A stretch of 64,000 nucleotides of DNA from Oceanobacillus saliphilus (lineage in GTDB: Bacteria > Bacillota > Bacilli > Bacillales > Amphibacillaceae). Made by a program: the position numbers and the translations under genes. The notes below the pieces were generated by a model. The model did no database searches. It was not told the origin of the DNA and saw only the letters and a list, made by a program, of their open reading frames with translations. This document shows, one piece after another, positions 56,180 to 64,000 of this stretch. The DNA lies in contig NZ_JALCZU010000014.1 of the NCBI RefSeq assembly GCF_023522835.1, positions 1 to 64,000 on the forward strand. Reading direction: 5' to 3'. The first letter of the stretch is position 1. Each line of letters begins with the position of its first letter.

Positions 56180-57577
56180 GTGAAAACTTTTATTACCGAT
56201 GATTTTTTGCTTTATAATGATACGGCAAAAGAACTTTATCACAATACTGCAAAGAATTTACCGATTATTGATTATCATAACCATCTGAACCAGCATGAGA
56301 TACTTCAGGATAAGAATTACGCAAATTTGGCCGAGGTATGGTTGGGGGGAGACCACTATAAATGGCGAGCGCTAAGGGCAAATGGAATAAGTGAAGACTA
56401 TATAACAGGAAACAAAAGTGATTATGAAAAGTTTTTAGCTTGGGCAAAAACGGTACCAAATACAATAGGGAATCCGCTTTACCACTGGACCCATCTAGAA
56501 TTACTAAGATATTTTGATATCGATGAATTACTGAATGAAGATTCAGCAGCTGCAATCTGGGAAGAAGCCAATAAGAAATTGGCAAGCCCGGAGCTCTCAA
56601 CAAGATCCTTATTAAAAAATAAAAATGTCGAATTTGTCGGAACTACTGACGATCCAACAGATGATTTGGCAAGCCATCAGAAGCTGGCTAAAGAAAACAT
56701 TGGAATGACGGTTTCTCCATCGTTCAGACCGGATAAAGGATTAAGTATTGAAAATGAAGATTTCAAAGCTTGGGTTGAAAAACTAGAACAAGCTAGCCAG
56801 ACAACAATTGAAAATTACCGTGCATTTCTGGATGCATTGGCTAATCGTGTCGACTACTTCGATGAGAATGGCTGTAAAAGTTCCGATCATGGTATTAATG
56901 TAATGTTCTATGAGCCAGCAACGGAGAATGAGGTAGCAGCTATATTTCATAAACGTTTAAATGGAGAAGCTTTATCTGAAAAAGAAGTAGAGCAGTTTAA
57001 AACATATACCCTGGTCACACTTGGTGAGCTTTACGCTGATAAAGGCTGGGTCATGCAGCTGCATATTAATCCGTTGCGCAACAATAGTACGAGAAGGTTT
57101 CAACTAATTGGACCGGACAGTGGATTTGATTCCATTGGGGATCGATTATTAGGCAATAAACTGTCAGGTCTACTCGATGCTATGGATATCAAAGATAAAC
57201 TTCCAAAAACAATTTTATACAGTCTTAATTCACGCGACAACAATGTTTTGGCTGCAATGGCGGGTAACTTCCAAAGCGATGAGATACCTGGTAAAGTTCA
57301 ATTTGGAACGGCATGGTGGTTTAATGACACGATCGACGGGATGGAAGATCAAATGAAAACATTGGCGAATATTGGGCTGATCAGCAACTTTGTTGGAATG
57401 TTGACTGACTCGAGAAGCTTCCTTTCATTCCCTAGACATGAATATTTCAGAAGGATATTGTGTAATTTATTAGGAACATGGGTAGAACAAGGAAAAGCAC
57501 CAAAGGACATGGCATTACTTGAAACATATGTAAAAAACATTTGCTATGAAAATGCAAAACGTTACTTTGGAATATAG
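56180..57577 (+). CDS. uxaC: Uronate isomerase
   Basis: UxaC (465 residues from this start) isomerises D-glucuronate to D-fructuronate and D-galacturonate to D-tagaturonate. It belongs to the amidohydrolase superfamily. The N-terminal metal motif is DYHNHL (residues about 33-38), VGTTDDPTDDL follows near 155, and LHINPLRNNSTRRF near 293 carries conserved arginines. GTG at 56180 is 9 nt after AAAGGA, giving the family-typical MKTF start; a TTG at 56174 is too near the ribosome site. It is divergent from dctPQM and 81 nt upstream of gnd. Confidence 0.95.
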   Translation: MKTFITDDFLLYNDTAKELYHNTAKNLPIIDYHNHLNQHEILQDKNYANLAEVWLGGDHYKWRALRANGISEDYITGNKSDYEKFLAWAKTVPNTIGNPLYHWTHLELLRYFDIDELLNEDSAAAIWEEANKKLASPELSTRSLLKNKNVEFVGTTDDPTDDLASHQKLAKENIGMTVSPSFRPDKGLSIENEDFKAWVEKLEQASQTTIENYRAFLDALANRVDYFDENGCKSSDHGINVMFYEPATENEVAAIFHKRLNGEALSEKEVEQFKTYTLVTLGELYADKGWVMQLHINPLRNNSTRRFQLIGPDSGFDSIGDRLLGNKLSGLLDAMDIKDKLPKTILYSLNSRDNNVLAAMAGNFQSDEIPGKVQFGTAWWFNDTIDGMEDQMKTLANIGLISNFVGMLTDSRSFLSFPRHEYFRRILCNLLGTWVEQGKAPKDMALLETYVKNICYENAKRYFGI

Positions 57578-57658
57578 GAAATTTTATTTCCGGCAATTAT
57601 TATGTATAATGTAAATGATTCATTTCAAATATAGTCATAAGAGAGGAAATGATTTATC

Positions 57659-59065
57659 TTGAAACAACAAATTGGTGTAATTGGTTTAGCTGTAATGGGT
57701 AAAAATTTGGCGTTAAATATCGAAAGCAGAGGATATTCTGTTGCAGTATTTAACCGTTCATATGACAAAACGCAAAGCTTTTTGTCAAATGAAGCAAAAG
57801 GTAAGAACTTTGTCGGTGCCCAGACCATTGAAGAGTTTGTAAATTCACTTGAAAAGCCTCGTAAAATTTTATTGATGGTTAAAGCAGGTCCTGCAACAGA
57901 TGCAACAATCGAATCCTTGCAGCCGTATCTTGAAAAGGGCGATATTCTAATAGATGGTGGTAATACATTATTTGAAGATACAATCCGCCGTAATAAAATG
58001 CTTGATGAAACTGGTATCCATTTTATTGGAACAGGAGTTTCAGGCGGAGAAGAAGGGGCACTCAATGGTCCTTCCATCATGCCTGGTGGTCAGAAAGAAG
58101 CTTATGATCTAGTGGCGCCAATCTTTGAAGCTATTTCAGCAAAAGTTGATGGTGACCCATGTGTGACGTATATTGGACCAAATGGTGCTGGACATTTCGT
58201 GAAAATGGTTCATAACGGAATCGAGTATGGCGATATGCAATTGATTGCTGAAGCATATGATATTTTGAAAAATGTACTTGGTATGGAAGCTCAAGAGTTG
58301 CATGAAGTGTTCAAGGAATGGAATAAAGGGGAGCTTGACAGCTATTTAATTGAAATTACTGCTGATATCTTCACAAAAACAGATGATGAAACTGGTAAAC
58401 CAATCGTCGATGTCATTATGGACAAGGCTGGCCAAAAAGGAACCGGTAAATGGACAAGCAAAAACGCGTTGGATCTTGGGGTCCCACTACCATTGATTAC
58501 GGAATCTGTATTTGCCCGCTTTATCTCATCCTTAAAAGATGAGCGTGTAAAAGCAAGTAACGTATTGAGTGGTCCACAGGCGCAAAACTATGATGGTGAT
58601 CGCAAAGAACTGATTGAAGCGGTTCGAAAAGCATTGTATATGAGTAAAATCGTATCCTATGCACAAGGCTTTGCCCAAATGCGTGCAGCTTCTGAAGAAA
58701 ATAACTGGAACCTTCAATACGGAGATATTGCTATGATCTGGCGTGGTGGATGTATCATCCGTGCTAATTTCCTGCAAAAGATCAAAGATGCCTATGATCG
58801 TGAACCAGAATTGGCTAACTTGATGCTTGATCCTTATTTCAAGGAAGTAGTGGAAGGTTATCAATCTGCATTGCGTGAAGTAGTATCGGTTGCAATTAAA
58901 AACGGAATTGCTGTACCAACATTCTCAAGTGCTGTTGCTTATTATGACAGTTACCGCACAGAGAATCTGCCAGCAAATCTAATTCAAGCACAACGTGACT
59001 ATTTTGGTGCACATACGTATGAAAGAAAAGATAAAGAAGGTACTTTCCATACAAACTGGTTTTAA
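57659..59065 (+). CDS. gnd: 6-phosphogluconate dehydrogenase, decarboxylating
   Basis: This enzyme (468 residues) oxidises 6-phosphogluconate to ribulose 5-phosphate and CO2. The nucleotide-binding start [19 protein letters not shown], the substrate block [16 protein letters not shown], and the signature [12 protein letters not shown] near residues 256-267 are complete. The NRS after the second beta strand is typical of NADP-dependent forms. The start is TTG at 57659. Its place directly after uxaC, rather than with zwf or gntK, is unusual, and implies that a product of uronate breakdown enters the pentose phosphate route. A strong terminator follows. Confidence 0.95.
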   Translation: MKQQIGVIGLAVMGKNLALNIESRGYSVAVFNRSYDKTQSFLSNEAKGKNFVGAQTIEEFVNSLEKPRKILLMVKAGPATDATIESLQPYLEKGDILIDGGNTLFEDTIRRNKMLDETGIHFIGTGVSGGEEGALNGPSIMPGGQKEAYDLVAPIFEAISAKVDGDPCVTYIGPNGAGHFVKMVHNGIEYGDMQLIAEAYDILKNVLGMEAQELHEVFKEWNKGELDSYLIEITADIFTKTDDETGKPIVDVIMDKAGQKGTGKWTSKNALDLGVPLPLITESVFARFISSLKDERVKASNVLSGPQAQNYDGDRKELIEAVRKALYMSKIVSYAQGFAQMRAASEENNWNLQYGDIAMIWRGGCIIRANFLQKIKDAYDREPELANLMLDPYFKEVVEGYQSALREVVSVAIKNGIAVPTFSSAVAYYDSYRTENLPANLIQAQRDYFGAHTYERKDKEGTFHTNWF

Positions 59066-59128
59066 TTAAAAAAGCTTGAAGCTATTCAGCTGCCATTGCC
59101 TCTCGGAAGACGCGCTGATATTATAAAC

Positions 59129-59176
59129 AAAAAGAACTCTCCTATCCAGTTTTGCTGGAATGAGAGTTCTTTTTTA
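59129..59176. terminator. bidirectional terminator between gnd and the ROK gene
   Basis: AAAAGAACTCTC pairs with GAGAGTTCTTTT, with an inner CCAG and CTGG pair on TTTTG; T runs follow on the plus strand and A runs precede, so it can act on both strands. Confidence 0.85.
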
Positions 59177-59259
59177 AAATTAAGTATCTCCAAACATCTT
59201 CATTCTACAAAGGCTTATCTATCCAGTTCACTATGCAAAAGTTAAGTTAATACAATGTA

Positions 59260-60429
59260 TTAGTCCTCGTCACTAAAAAATACGATTTCCGATACTTCAA
59301 AGAAATTCTGAATGGCAAGGGCACATGCTCCCATGACACTTGCATTACTTCCTAAATCAGATAAAACAATTTCGCGATAGCTGCTCACAGATGATATCAG
59401 ATATTCTTCCAGCTCTTCAACAGCATTCGGATACAATTTGAGCAATTCGCTGTTTATTACTAGCGTTTCCGGGTTATATAAATTTATAATATTATTTAAC
59501 CCAATAGATACGTGTTTAATATATGTTTTCATTACTTCACGAGTTGTTGGATCATTTTCAGCCGTTAATTGTTTAAGATCATCAAAATCACAGCTTGATT
59601 TGCTAAGCTTCTCAGCTAAAGAGGAATATACGACCCGTTCGGCTGCATAAAGCTCCCAGCATCCATGATTCCCGCATCTACATTTACGACCATCCGGCCA
59701 GATAACCATGTGGCCCATTTCACCAGCATAGCCGTCGTATCCTTTATGAAGCTTGCCATCAATCATAATCCCTGCGCCAATTCCCGAAGAAAGAATTAGA
59801 GTGAGTAGGTTGTTGCTATGATGATGCTTGTATACTCTTTCGGCAAATGAAGAGAGGTTGGCATTATTTTCAATGCTAATATTCATGTCAAGCGCCTTCT
59901 CCAAATCACCCTTTAAGTTTTTGCTATGCCATTGTAATTTTGGAACGAAAAAGATGGTCTCATCATTATTAACTGTACCATGTATTCCGATAATTGTTTG
60001 GACGAGTCCATAATGACTGCCTGCATACTTTTTCTTATATTTCTGAATTAGTTTTATCAATACGTTTACAGACTCATCGTAGTCATCCGTATTGCATAGG
60101 ACTGTTTCTGTATATACCATGTTCCCTTGTAAATCAGAAATTCTGTATTTAATCTGCTCGTAATCGAGATCTATACCAAGAACGTATCCTGCCTCTCCAT
60201 TAATAGAGAGCATGATAGGGCGTCGTCCAACAGCATGATGCTCCTGTTGTGTTTCACATACCAAATTCTCATCGAGCAGATCAACGACCTGAACGGAAAT
60301 TGTTGCTTTATTCAGCCCTGTAATTTTTGATAACTCTGCCCTTGATATGAAACCGTGTTCAATTATGTTTTGCAGAATTAAACTTCTATTTATCTTTTTT
60401 ATGTATGCCCCATCGCCTGTCACCATCAT
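59260..60429 (-). CDS. ROK-family transcriptional repressor (XylR/NagC type)
   Basis: The 389-residue protein has an N-terminal winged helix-turn-helix (about residues 12-60: FISRAELSKITGLNKATIS) and a C-terminal ROK sugar-kinase-like domain. Conserved parts are GIDLDYEQIKYRISD, the ROK signature around GGYDGYAGEMGHM-like residues (YDGYAGEMGHMVI), and the zinc motif CRCGNHGCWE. Members bind a sugar or sugar acid that releases them from palindromic operators. Two ATGs lie at the start (60429 and 60426); the inner one is better spaced (8 nt) from AAGGGGGA. A perfect palindrome lies 50 nt upstream, and its core recurs before uxaC, so this is the probable regulator of the uronate genes. Confidence 0.9.
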   Translation of the reverse strand: MMVTGDGAYIKKINRSLILQNIIEHGFISRAELSKITGLNKATISVQVVDLLDENLVCETQQEHHAVGRRPIMLSINGEAGYVLGIDLDYEQIKYRISDLQGNMVYTETVLCNTDDYDESVNVLIKLIQKYKKKYAGSHYGLVQTIIGIHGTVNNDETIFFVPKLQWHSKNLKGDLEKALDMNISIENNANLSSFAERVYKHHHSNNLLTLILSSGIGAGIMIDGKLHKGYDGYAGEMGHMVIWPDGRKCRCGNHGCWELYAAERVVYSSLAEKLSKSSCDFDDLKQLTAENDPTTREVMKTYIKHVSIGLNNIINLYNPETLVINSELLKLYPNAVEELEEYLISSVSSYREIVLSDLGSNASVMGACALAIQNFFEVSEIVFFSDED

Positions 60430-60478
60430 TTTTTCCCCCTTGCTCCATTAGAAATGAGATTTATCAATAAAAACATGA

Positions 60479-60505
60479 TATTATTTGTTTAGTAAACAAA
60501 TAATA
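60479..60505. promoter_or_regulatory. palindromic operator upstream of the ROK gene
   Basis: A perfect 13-1-13 palindrome centred on G at 60492, with the core TTTAGTAAACAAAT at 60488-60501. The same 14 bases occur at 56064-56077. It is placed for autoregulation of the ROK gene and may also act on larC transcription to the right. Confidence 0.75.
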
Positions 60506-60553
60506 AAGGATTGCAAAAAAAATACAAGACGCGAATCACATGGAATTTTCGTT

Positions 60554-60567
60554 TGAAAAGGTTTACA
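60554..60567 (+). promoter_or_regulatory. cre-like CcpA site upstream of larC
   Basis: TGAAAAGGTTTACA matches 13 of 14 positions of the Bacillus cre consensus TGWAARCGYTWNCW; the mismatch is G for C at the central CG. It suggests glucose repression of the larC-mgsA unit. Confidence 0.5.
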
Positions 60568-60635
60568 AAATTGCCTTCCATTAGATTTACATTAGTAATT
60601 ATATAACCATTATAACAAAAAAAGGAGAGATTGGA

Positions 60636-61496
60636 ATGAAAATTCTATATTTTGATTGTTTTTCCGGCGTAAGCGGGGATATGACAATTGCGTCCCTTGT
60701 CGATGCAGGCGGCGATCCGGATTATTTAGAGAGTGAATTAAAAAAACTCGGCATGGAAGATGAATATAAATTAAAGTGGGATAAGGTTGTAAAAAATGGC
60801 ATTACAAGCACGAAGTTTGATGTTGTGTTGTTGAACGAGGAAAAAGATAAAAGCCATCAACACGATGGAGATCATAGTCATAGCCATAGTCATCACCATC
60901 ATCACGATCATGAGCACAATCATAGCCATGACCATTCCAATGAAGATCACAGTCATACGCATCACCATCATCACGGCCACAGTCATAGCCACCGTTCCTA
61001 TAAAGATATTGTAAAGCTCATCGAATCAGCAGGGTTTGAGGAATCAGTACAGGAAACGGCATTAAAAATCTTCAAGAAAATCGGCGAGGCAGAAGGACGT
61101 ATTCATGGAATGCCTTTGGAAGAGGTGCATTTCCATGAAGTTGGAGCAGTCGATTCTATCATCGACATTGTAGGAACAGCTATTTTAATCCACCAAATGG
61201 AAATTGATAAGGTGAAATCGGCTCCGGTTCCGGTTGGTGGAGGCAAAATACGGATTGATCATGGTGTATATCCCGTACCGGCACCTGCAACTCTGGAAAT
61301 CTTGAAAGGTGTACCTATAGCTGAAAGTGATTTAAAAGCAGAACTAACGACACCAACTGGAGCGGCAATCATAGCTGTCCTTGCAGAGGAATTTGGTGGC
61401 ATGCCATCCATAAAGGTAGATAAAATTGGTTATGGTGCAGGTACGAAAACATTTCCTGATCATCCAAATGTATTGCGCACCATCATTGGGGAGTAG
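60636..61496 (+). CDS. larC: LarC-type nickel insertion protein, N-terminal (LarC1) part only
   Basis: The 286-residue protein matches the N-terminal part of LarC, the CTP-dependent enzyme that inserts nickel into the pincer cofactor of lactate racemase. Motifs are [12 protein letters not shown] (residues 5-16), [18 protein letters not shown] (163-180), [10 protein letters not shown] (236-245) and [18 protein letters not shown] (264-281). Residues 74-119 hold 25 histidines, a probable nickel store. Full LarC is about 420 residues; the C-terminal LarC2 domain is absent here. In Lactiplantibacillus the two parts are joined by a ribosomal frameshift, but no LarC2 sequence follows. LarB and LarE are not in the window. 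mgsA starts 32 nt downstream. Confidence 0.88.
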   Translation: MKILYFDCFSGVSGDMTIASLVDAGGDPDYLESELKKLGMEDEYKLKWDKVVKNGITSTKFDVVLLNEEKDKSHQHDGDHSHSHSHHHHHDHEHNHSHDHSNEDHSHTHHHHHGHSHSHRSYKDIVKLIESAGFEESVQETALKIFKKIGEAEGRIHGMPLEEVHFHEVGAVDSIIDIVGTAILIHQMEIDKVKSAPVPVGGGKIRIDHGVYPVPAPATLEILKGVPIAESDLKAELTTPTGAAIIAVLAEEFGGMPSIKVDKIGYGAGTKTFPDHPNVLRTIIGE

Positions 61497-61528
61497 ACAT
61501 AAAAACGAAAAGAACAGGGGGATTTACA

Positions 61529-61927
61529 ATGAAGATTGCTTTAATTGCGCATGATGAAAAGAAAGAAGATATGGTGAGGTTTACACAGGCCTATAAATTT
61601 AGTCTGGAGAAACATGAACTGTATGCAACAGGCACTACAGGTACTAGGATTTCAGAAAACACTGGGTTGACGCTGCATCGTTTCCAGTCAGGCCCACTTG
61701 GTGGTGACCAGCAAATAGGGGCGATGGTAGCCGATAATAATATGGACATGATTATCTTTTTTCGCGACCCATTGACAGCCCAACCTCATGAACCGGATAT
61801 TTCCGCACTGATGCGCTTATGCGATGTATATTCCATTCCTTTGGCAACGAACATGGGTACTGCTGAAATTCTAATTCATGCACTGGAACGTGGGGATTTA
61901 AAATGGCGCGAATACATCAAGAAGTAG
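61529..61927 (+). CDS. mgsA: Methylglyoxal synthase
   Basis: MgsA (132 residues) turns dihydroxyacetone phosphate into methylglyoxal and phosphate, a bypass of lower glycolysis. The family residues are all present: H8 in IALIAHD, the phosphate-binding ATGTTGTRI (33-41), [13 protein letters not shown] with D60, and [14 protein letters not shown] with D80, H87 and D90. ATG at 61529 follows AGGGGGA. In B. subtilis the gene lies with dapB and bshB1; here it follows larC and precedes the larA-like gene. That suggests a link to lactate metabolism, or to relief of sugar-phosphate stress during uronate use (inference). Confidence 0.95.
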   Translation: MKIALIAHDEKKEDMVRFTQAYKFSLEKHELYATGTTGTRISENTGLTLHRFQSGPLGGDQQIGAMVADNNMDMIIFFRDPLTAQPHEPDISALMRLCDVYSIPLATNMGTAEILIHALERGDLKWREYIKK

Positions 61928-61976
61928 ACTGGTTTTTAAGCCAAGGTAGTTGACTGGTAAACGCCTTCATGATATT

Positions 61977-62023
61977 CTAGGTAATATAATTAGTTTGGAC
62001 GGCAAACTAATTATATTACCTAG
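61977..62023. repeat. 47-bp perfect inverted repeat before the larA-like gene
   Basis: Two 21-bp arms (61977-61997 and 62003-62023) are perfectly complementary around GACGG. The inner part reads TTAGTTTG-GACGG-CAAACTAA, similar in layout to XylR-type operators (TTAGTTTG...CAAACTAA). No T run follows on either strand, so it is not a standard terminator. It lies 50 nt after mgsA and 128 nt before the next gene. Confidence 0.7.
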
Positions 62024-62150
62024 TGAAAGGGATTACATGATTCCTCGAGATTCTGCTTAAGATGTGTTATTAATTATCATAAAGGGAACTATATTTGTAG
62101 AAAAAAGGTATCGAATTTAAATATAATGTGAAACGGAGTGAATTAGCTGT

Positions 62151-63416
62151 ATGGGTATTTTGCAAGAGCTGCTAAAGGATATTCCTGTTCCAAAGATGGC
62201 AAAGGTCAGTCAGACATTTGACGATACGAAAGAAGAAGATGTTGTAGGTACGCTTGAGAATCAATTGGAACGTATTAAAGATACCGTTAAGCCAGGCATG
62301 GAAATTGCTGTCGCAGTGGGAAGCCGTGGCGTGGACCGTCTTGTTGATGTAACGGCAGTAACCGTTAAGTTCCTTCAGGATTTAGGCGCCAAACCTTTTA
62401 TTGTTCCATCCATGGGAAGTCATGGCGGTGCAACTGCGGAAGGACAAAAAGCGGTGCTTGAACATTTAGGAGTTACAGAAAAGGCTGTAAACGCAGAGAT
62501 TCGCTCATCGATGGAAGTTATCAAAATAGGTGAACTTCCTAATGGACTACCAGTTTATATTGATAAATTGTCATCCGAGGCGGACGGAATTGTTGTTATC
62601 AATCGCGTAAAACCACACACGGCTTTCCGTGGACCGGTAGAAAGTGGAATCATGAAAATGATCAGTATCGGTCTTGGAAAGCAAAAAGGAGCAGAAGCCT
62701 GCCACCAATTGGGATTTAAGCATATGGCAGAGCATGTCCCAGCAATGGCGAAAATGACAATGGCAAAAATGCCAATCCTATTTGCTGTAGCAACCGTGGA
62801 AAATGCATTTGATAAAGTGCTAAAAGTTGAAGTACTTCTTCCTGAAGAAGTTGAAGAACGGGAAACAGAATTGCAAAAGCTTGCTAAAGCATCACTGCCG
62901 AAGCTTTTCTTTGATCAAATCGATGTATTGGTCATTGATGAGATTGGAAAAAATATAAGCGGTGATGGAATGGATCCGAATATTACTGGCAGGTATCCAA
63001 CTCCATATGCACATGGAGGACCGGATGTTACAAAAATGGCTGTTCTTGATGTAACACCACAATCGGAAGGAAATGCAAACGGTGTTGGTACAGCAGATTT
63101 CACGACAGAACGCCTGGTTGGAAAGATGGATAAGCACGGTACTTATGCAAACGGGCTGACGTCAACTGTTGTCGGGCCAACTCATATTTCAACAACCTTG
63201 CCTAACGATAAGATGGCGATTCAGGCCGCGGTAAAGACTTGTAATATCCTTGATTTCACTAAGGTAAAACTTGTTCGTATTAAAAATACGCTCGAAATAA
63301 GTGAAATAGAAGTTTCGGAAGCATTGCTTGAACATGTGAAAGGTCATCCTAACTTGGAACAGACTTCAGATGTATACGAATTTAATTTTGATGAAAAAGG
63401 AAATCTATTTAACTAA
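62151..63416 (+). CDS. larA: LarA-superfamily nickel-pincer racemase or epimerase
   Basis: The 421-residue protein belongs to the lactate racemase (DUF2088) superfamily. Candidate active-site residues, by analogy to Lactiplantibacillus LarA, are H91 in SMGSHGG, H156 in RVKPHTAFRG, K169 in SGIMKMIS (cofactor attachment) and H185 in ACHQLG (nickel ligand). The spacing K169 to H185 equals the K184 to H200 spacing of LarA. The loop between H156 and K169 is longer than in LarA, so this is a distinct subfamily and the substrate is likely not lactate. The neighbouring uxaC, gnd and UxuB-like SDR suggest a sugar acid, for example C2 epimerisation of mannonate and gluconate. TATAAT at 62122-62127 may be its -10; ATG at 62151 has GGAG 12 nt upstream. 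Confidence 0.85.
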   Translation: MGILQELLKDIPVPKMAKVSQTFDDTKEEDVVGTLENQLERIKDTVKPGMEIAVAVGSRGVDRLVDVTAVTVKFLQDLGAKPFIVPSMGSHGGATAEGQKAVLEHLGVTEKAVNAEIRSSMEVIKIGELPNGLPVYIDKLSSEADGIVVINRVKPHTAFRGPVESGIMKMISIGLGKQKGAEACHQLGFKHMAEHVPAMAKMTMAKMPILFAVATVENAFDKVLKVEVLLPEEVEERETELQKLAKASLPKLFFDQIDVLVIDEIGKNISGDGMDPNITGRYPTPYAHGGPDVTKMAVLDVTPQSEGNANGVGTADFTTERLVGKMDKHGTYANGLTSTVVGPTHISTTLPNDKMAIQAAVKTCNILDFTKVKLVRIKNTLEISEIEVSEALLEHVKGHPNLEQTSDVYEFNFDEKGNLFN

Positions 63417-63438
63417 AATGAAAATGGGGGGACTCTAA

Positions 63439-64000
63439 ATGAGTAAACTATTTGATCTAACAGGTAAAACAGCAGTAGCAATCGGTGGAAACAGCACATT
63501 AGGAAGTTCGATGGCTAAAGGTCTTGCAGCAGAGGGTGCGAAAATTGCAATCGTCGGCAGAAATTTGGAAAAAGCCGAAGCTGTTGCCAAGGAAATTGAA
63601 GCAGATGGTGGTTCTGCAAAAGCTTTTCAAGGGGATGTAAGTGACCTTGAATCAATCGAACGTGCTGCGAAGGAAATTGAAGCATGGTCAGGTGGCTGGG
63701 ATATTCTATTAAATGCTCCTGGTAAGAACAGCTCGACACCATTCATGGAGCTTGCTCCGGAAGAATGGGATGATATTATGGATGTTAACCTTAGAGGTCT
63801 TGTATTCACCACGCAGATTTTTGCTAAACACATGATCGATCAAGGGAGACAGGGAAGCATCATCAATATTTCTTCTGTTTCTTCTACAACACCATTATCT
63901 CGCGTATTCACTTATTCTGCATCAAAAGCTGGCGTGAACAGCGTAACTCAATATTTGGCTAAAGAATTTGCACCACACGGTATTCGTGTGAATGCCATTA
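63439..64000 (+). CDS. SDR-family oxidoreductase, UxuB-like (partial, runs off the window)
   Basis: The first 187 residues of a short-chain dehydrogenase are visible; the gene continues past the right edge. The nucleotide-binding glycine motif appears as IGGNSTLG (residues about 15-22), with Ile where Thr is usual. LLNAPGKN takes the place of the common NNAG. The catalytic Ser is in INISSVSS and the YxxxK motif in YSASKAG. The N-terminal KLFDLTGKTAVAIGG resembles UxuB of B. subtilis, D-mannonate oxidoreductase (fructuronate reductase); other sugar-acid reductases such as KduD remain possible. ATG at 63439 follows GGGGGGACTC, 22 nt after the larA-like gene, so the two are one operon. Confidence 0.8.
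   Translation, partial: MSKLFDLTGKTAVAIGGNSTLGSSMAKGLAAEGAKIAIVGRNLEKAEAVAKEIEADGGSAKAFQGDVSDLESIERAAKEIEAWSGGWDILLNAPGKNSSTPFMELAPEEWDDIMDVNLRGLVFTTQIFAKHMIDQGRQGSIINISSVSSTTPLSRVFTYSASKAGVNSVTQYLAKEFAPHGIRVNAI

Noticed and set aside
61481-61927. The -1 frame from the end of larC is open into mgsA, suggesting a frameshift fusion as in larC1-larC2
   Set aside because: The open spacer is only about 11 codons, which is likely by chance. mgsA has its own ribosome site and ATG, and I see no slippery site with a stem. The product would not be LarC2.

Overview
The window is chromosomal DNA from a low-GC, spore-forming Bacillota of the family Bacillaceae. Codon choice, the strong Shine-Dalgarno sequences, the frequent TTG starts and the gene order match the origin-proximal region of Bacillus subtilis. 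The protein sequences look closest to halotolerant genera such as Oceanobacillus, Virgibacillus or Gracilibacillus. The genus is an inference from memory of homologues, not a search result.

Positions 1-1020 hold the 3' end of a 5S rRNA with the rrn terminator, then a MgtC-family membrane protein gene. Positions 1050-5730 are the class III heat-shock operon ctsR-mcsA-mcsB-clpC with a textbook CtsR operator. Positions 5960-15090 carry radA, the PIN/TRAM gene yacL, gltX, a T-box leader with cysE-cysS-mrnC-rlmB-rae1, and sigH. disA, ispD and ispF, which sit in this stretch in B. subtilis, are absent here. Positions 15200-32790 hold rpmG-secE, nusG, rplKA, rplJL, an rsmC-like gene, rpoBC, an L7Ae-like gene, rpsL-rpsG-fusA and tuf, with recognisable L11, L1 and L10 leader regions. 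Positions 33210-47840 are the S10-spc-alpha superoperon, rpsJ to rplQ, without the map gene that normally follows adk. Positions 48080-52740 carry ecfA1-ecfA2-ecfT-truA, rplM-rpsI with an L13 leader, and a probable sspO.

From 52900 the character changes to accessory carbon metabolism. There is a TRAP transporter (dctPQM, minus strand), divergent uxaC and gnd, a ROK-family repressor (minus strand), a larC-like gene, mgsA, a LarA-superfamily gene, and an SDR oxidoreductase cut by the window end. A 27-bp perfect palindrome in front of the ROK gene shares a 14-bp core with a site in the dctP-uxaC divergent region, which suggests one local regulon. I propose a uronate route in which UxaC and the UxuB-like SDR make D-mannonate, the nickel-pincer LarA homologue epimerises it at C2 to D-gluconate, and Gnd takes the phosphorylated product into the pentose phosphate pathway. 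This is the best candidate for an undescribed system.

Other items outside the gene list: an interspersed repeat of about 90 bp with two hairpins (four copies, one inside the str operon and one just after the cys T-box), a 104-nt four-helix hairpin after rplQ, a 47-bp perfect inverted repeat before the larA-like gene, and a nusG start whose Shine-Dalgarno sequence lies 26 nt away across a small hairpin.
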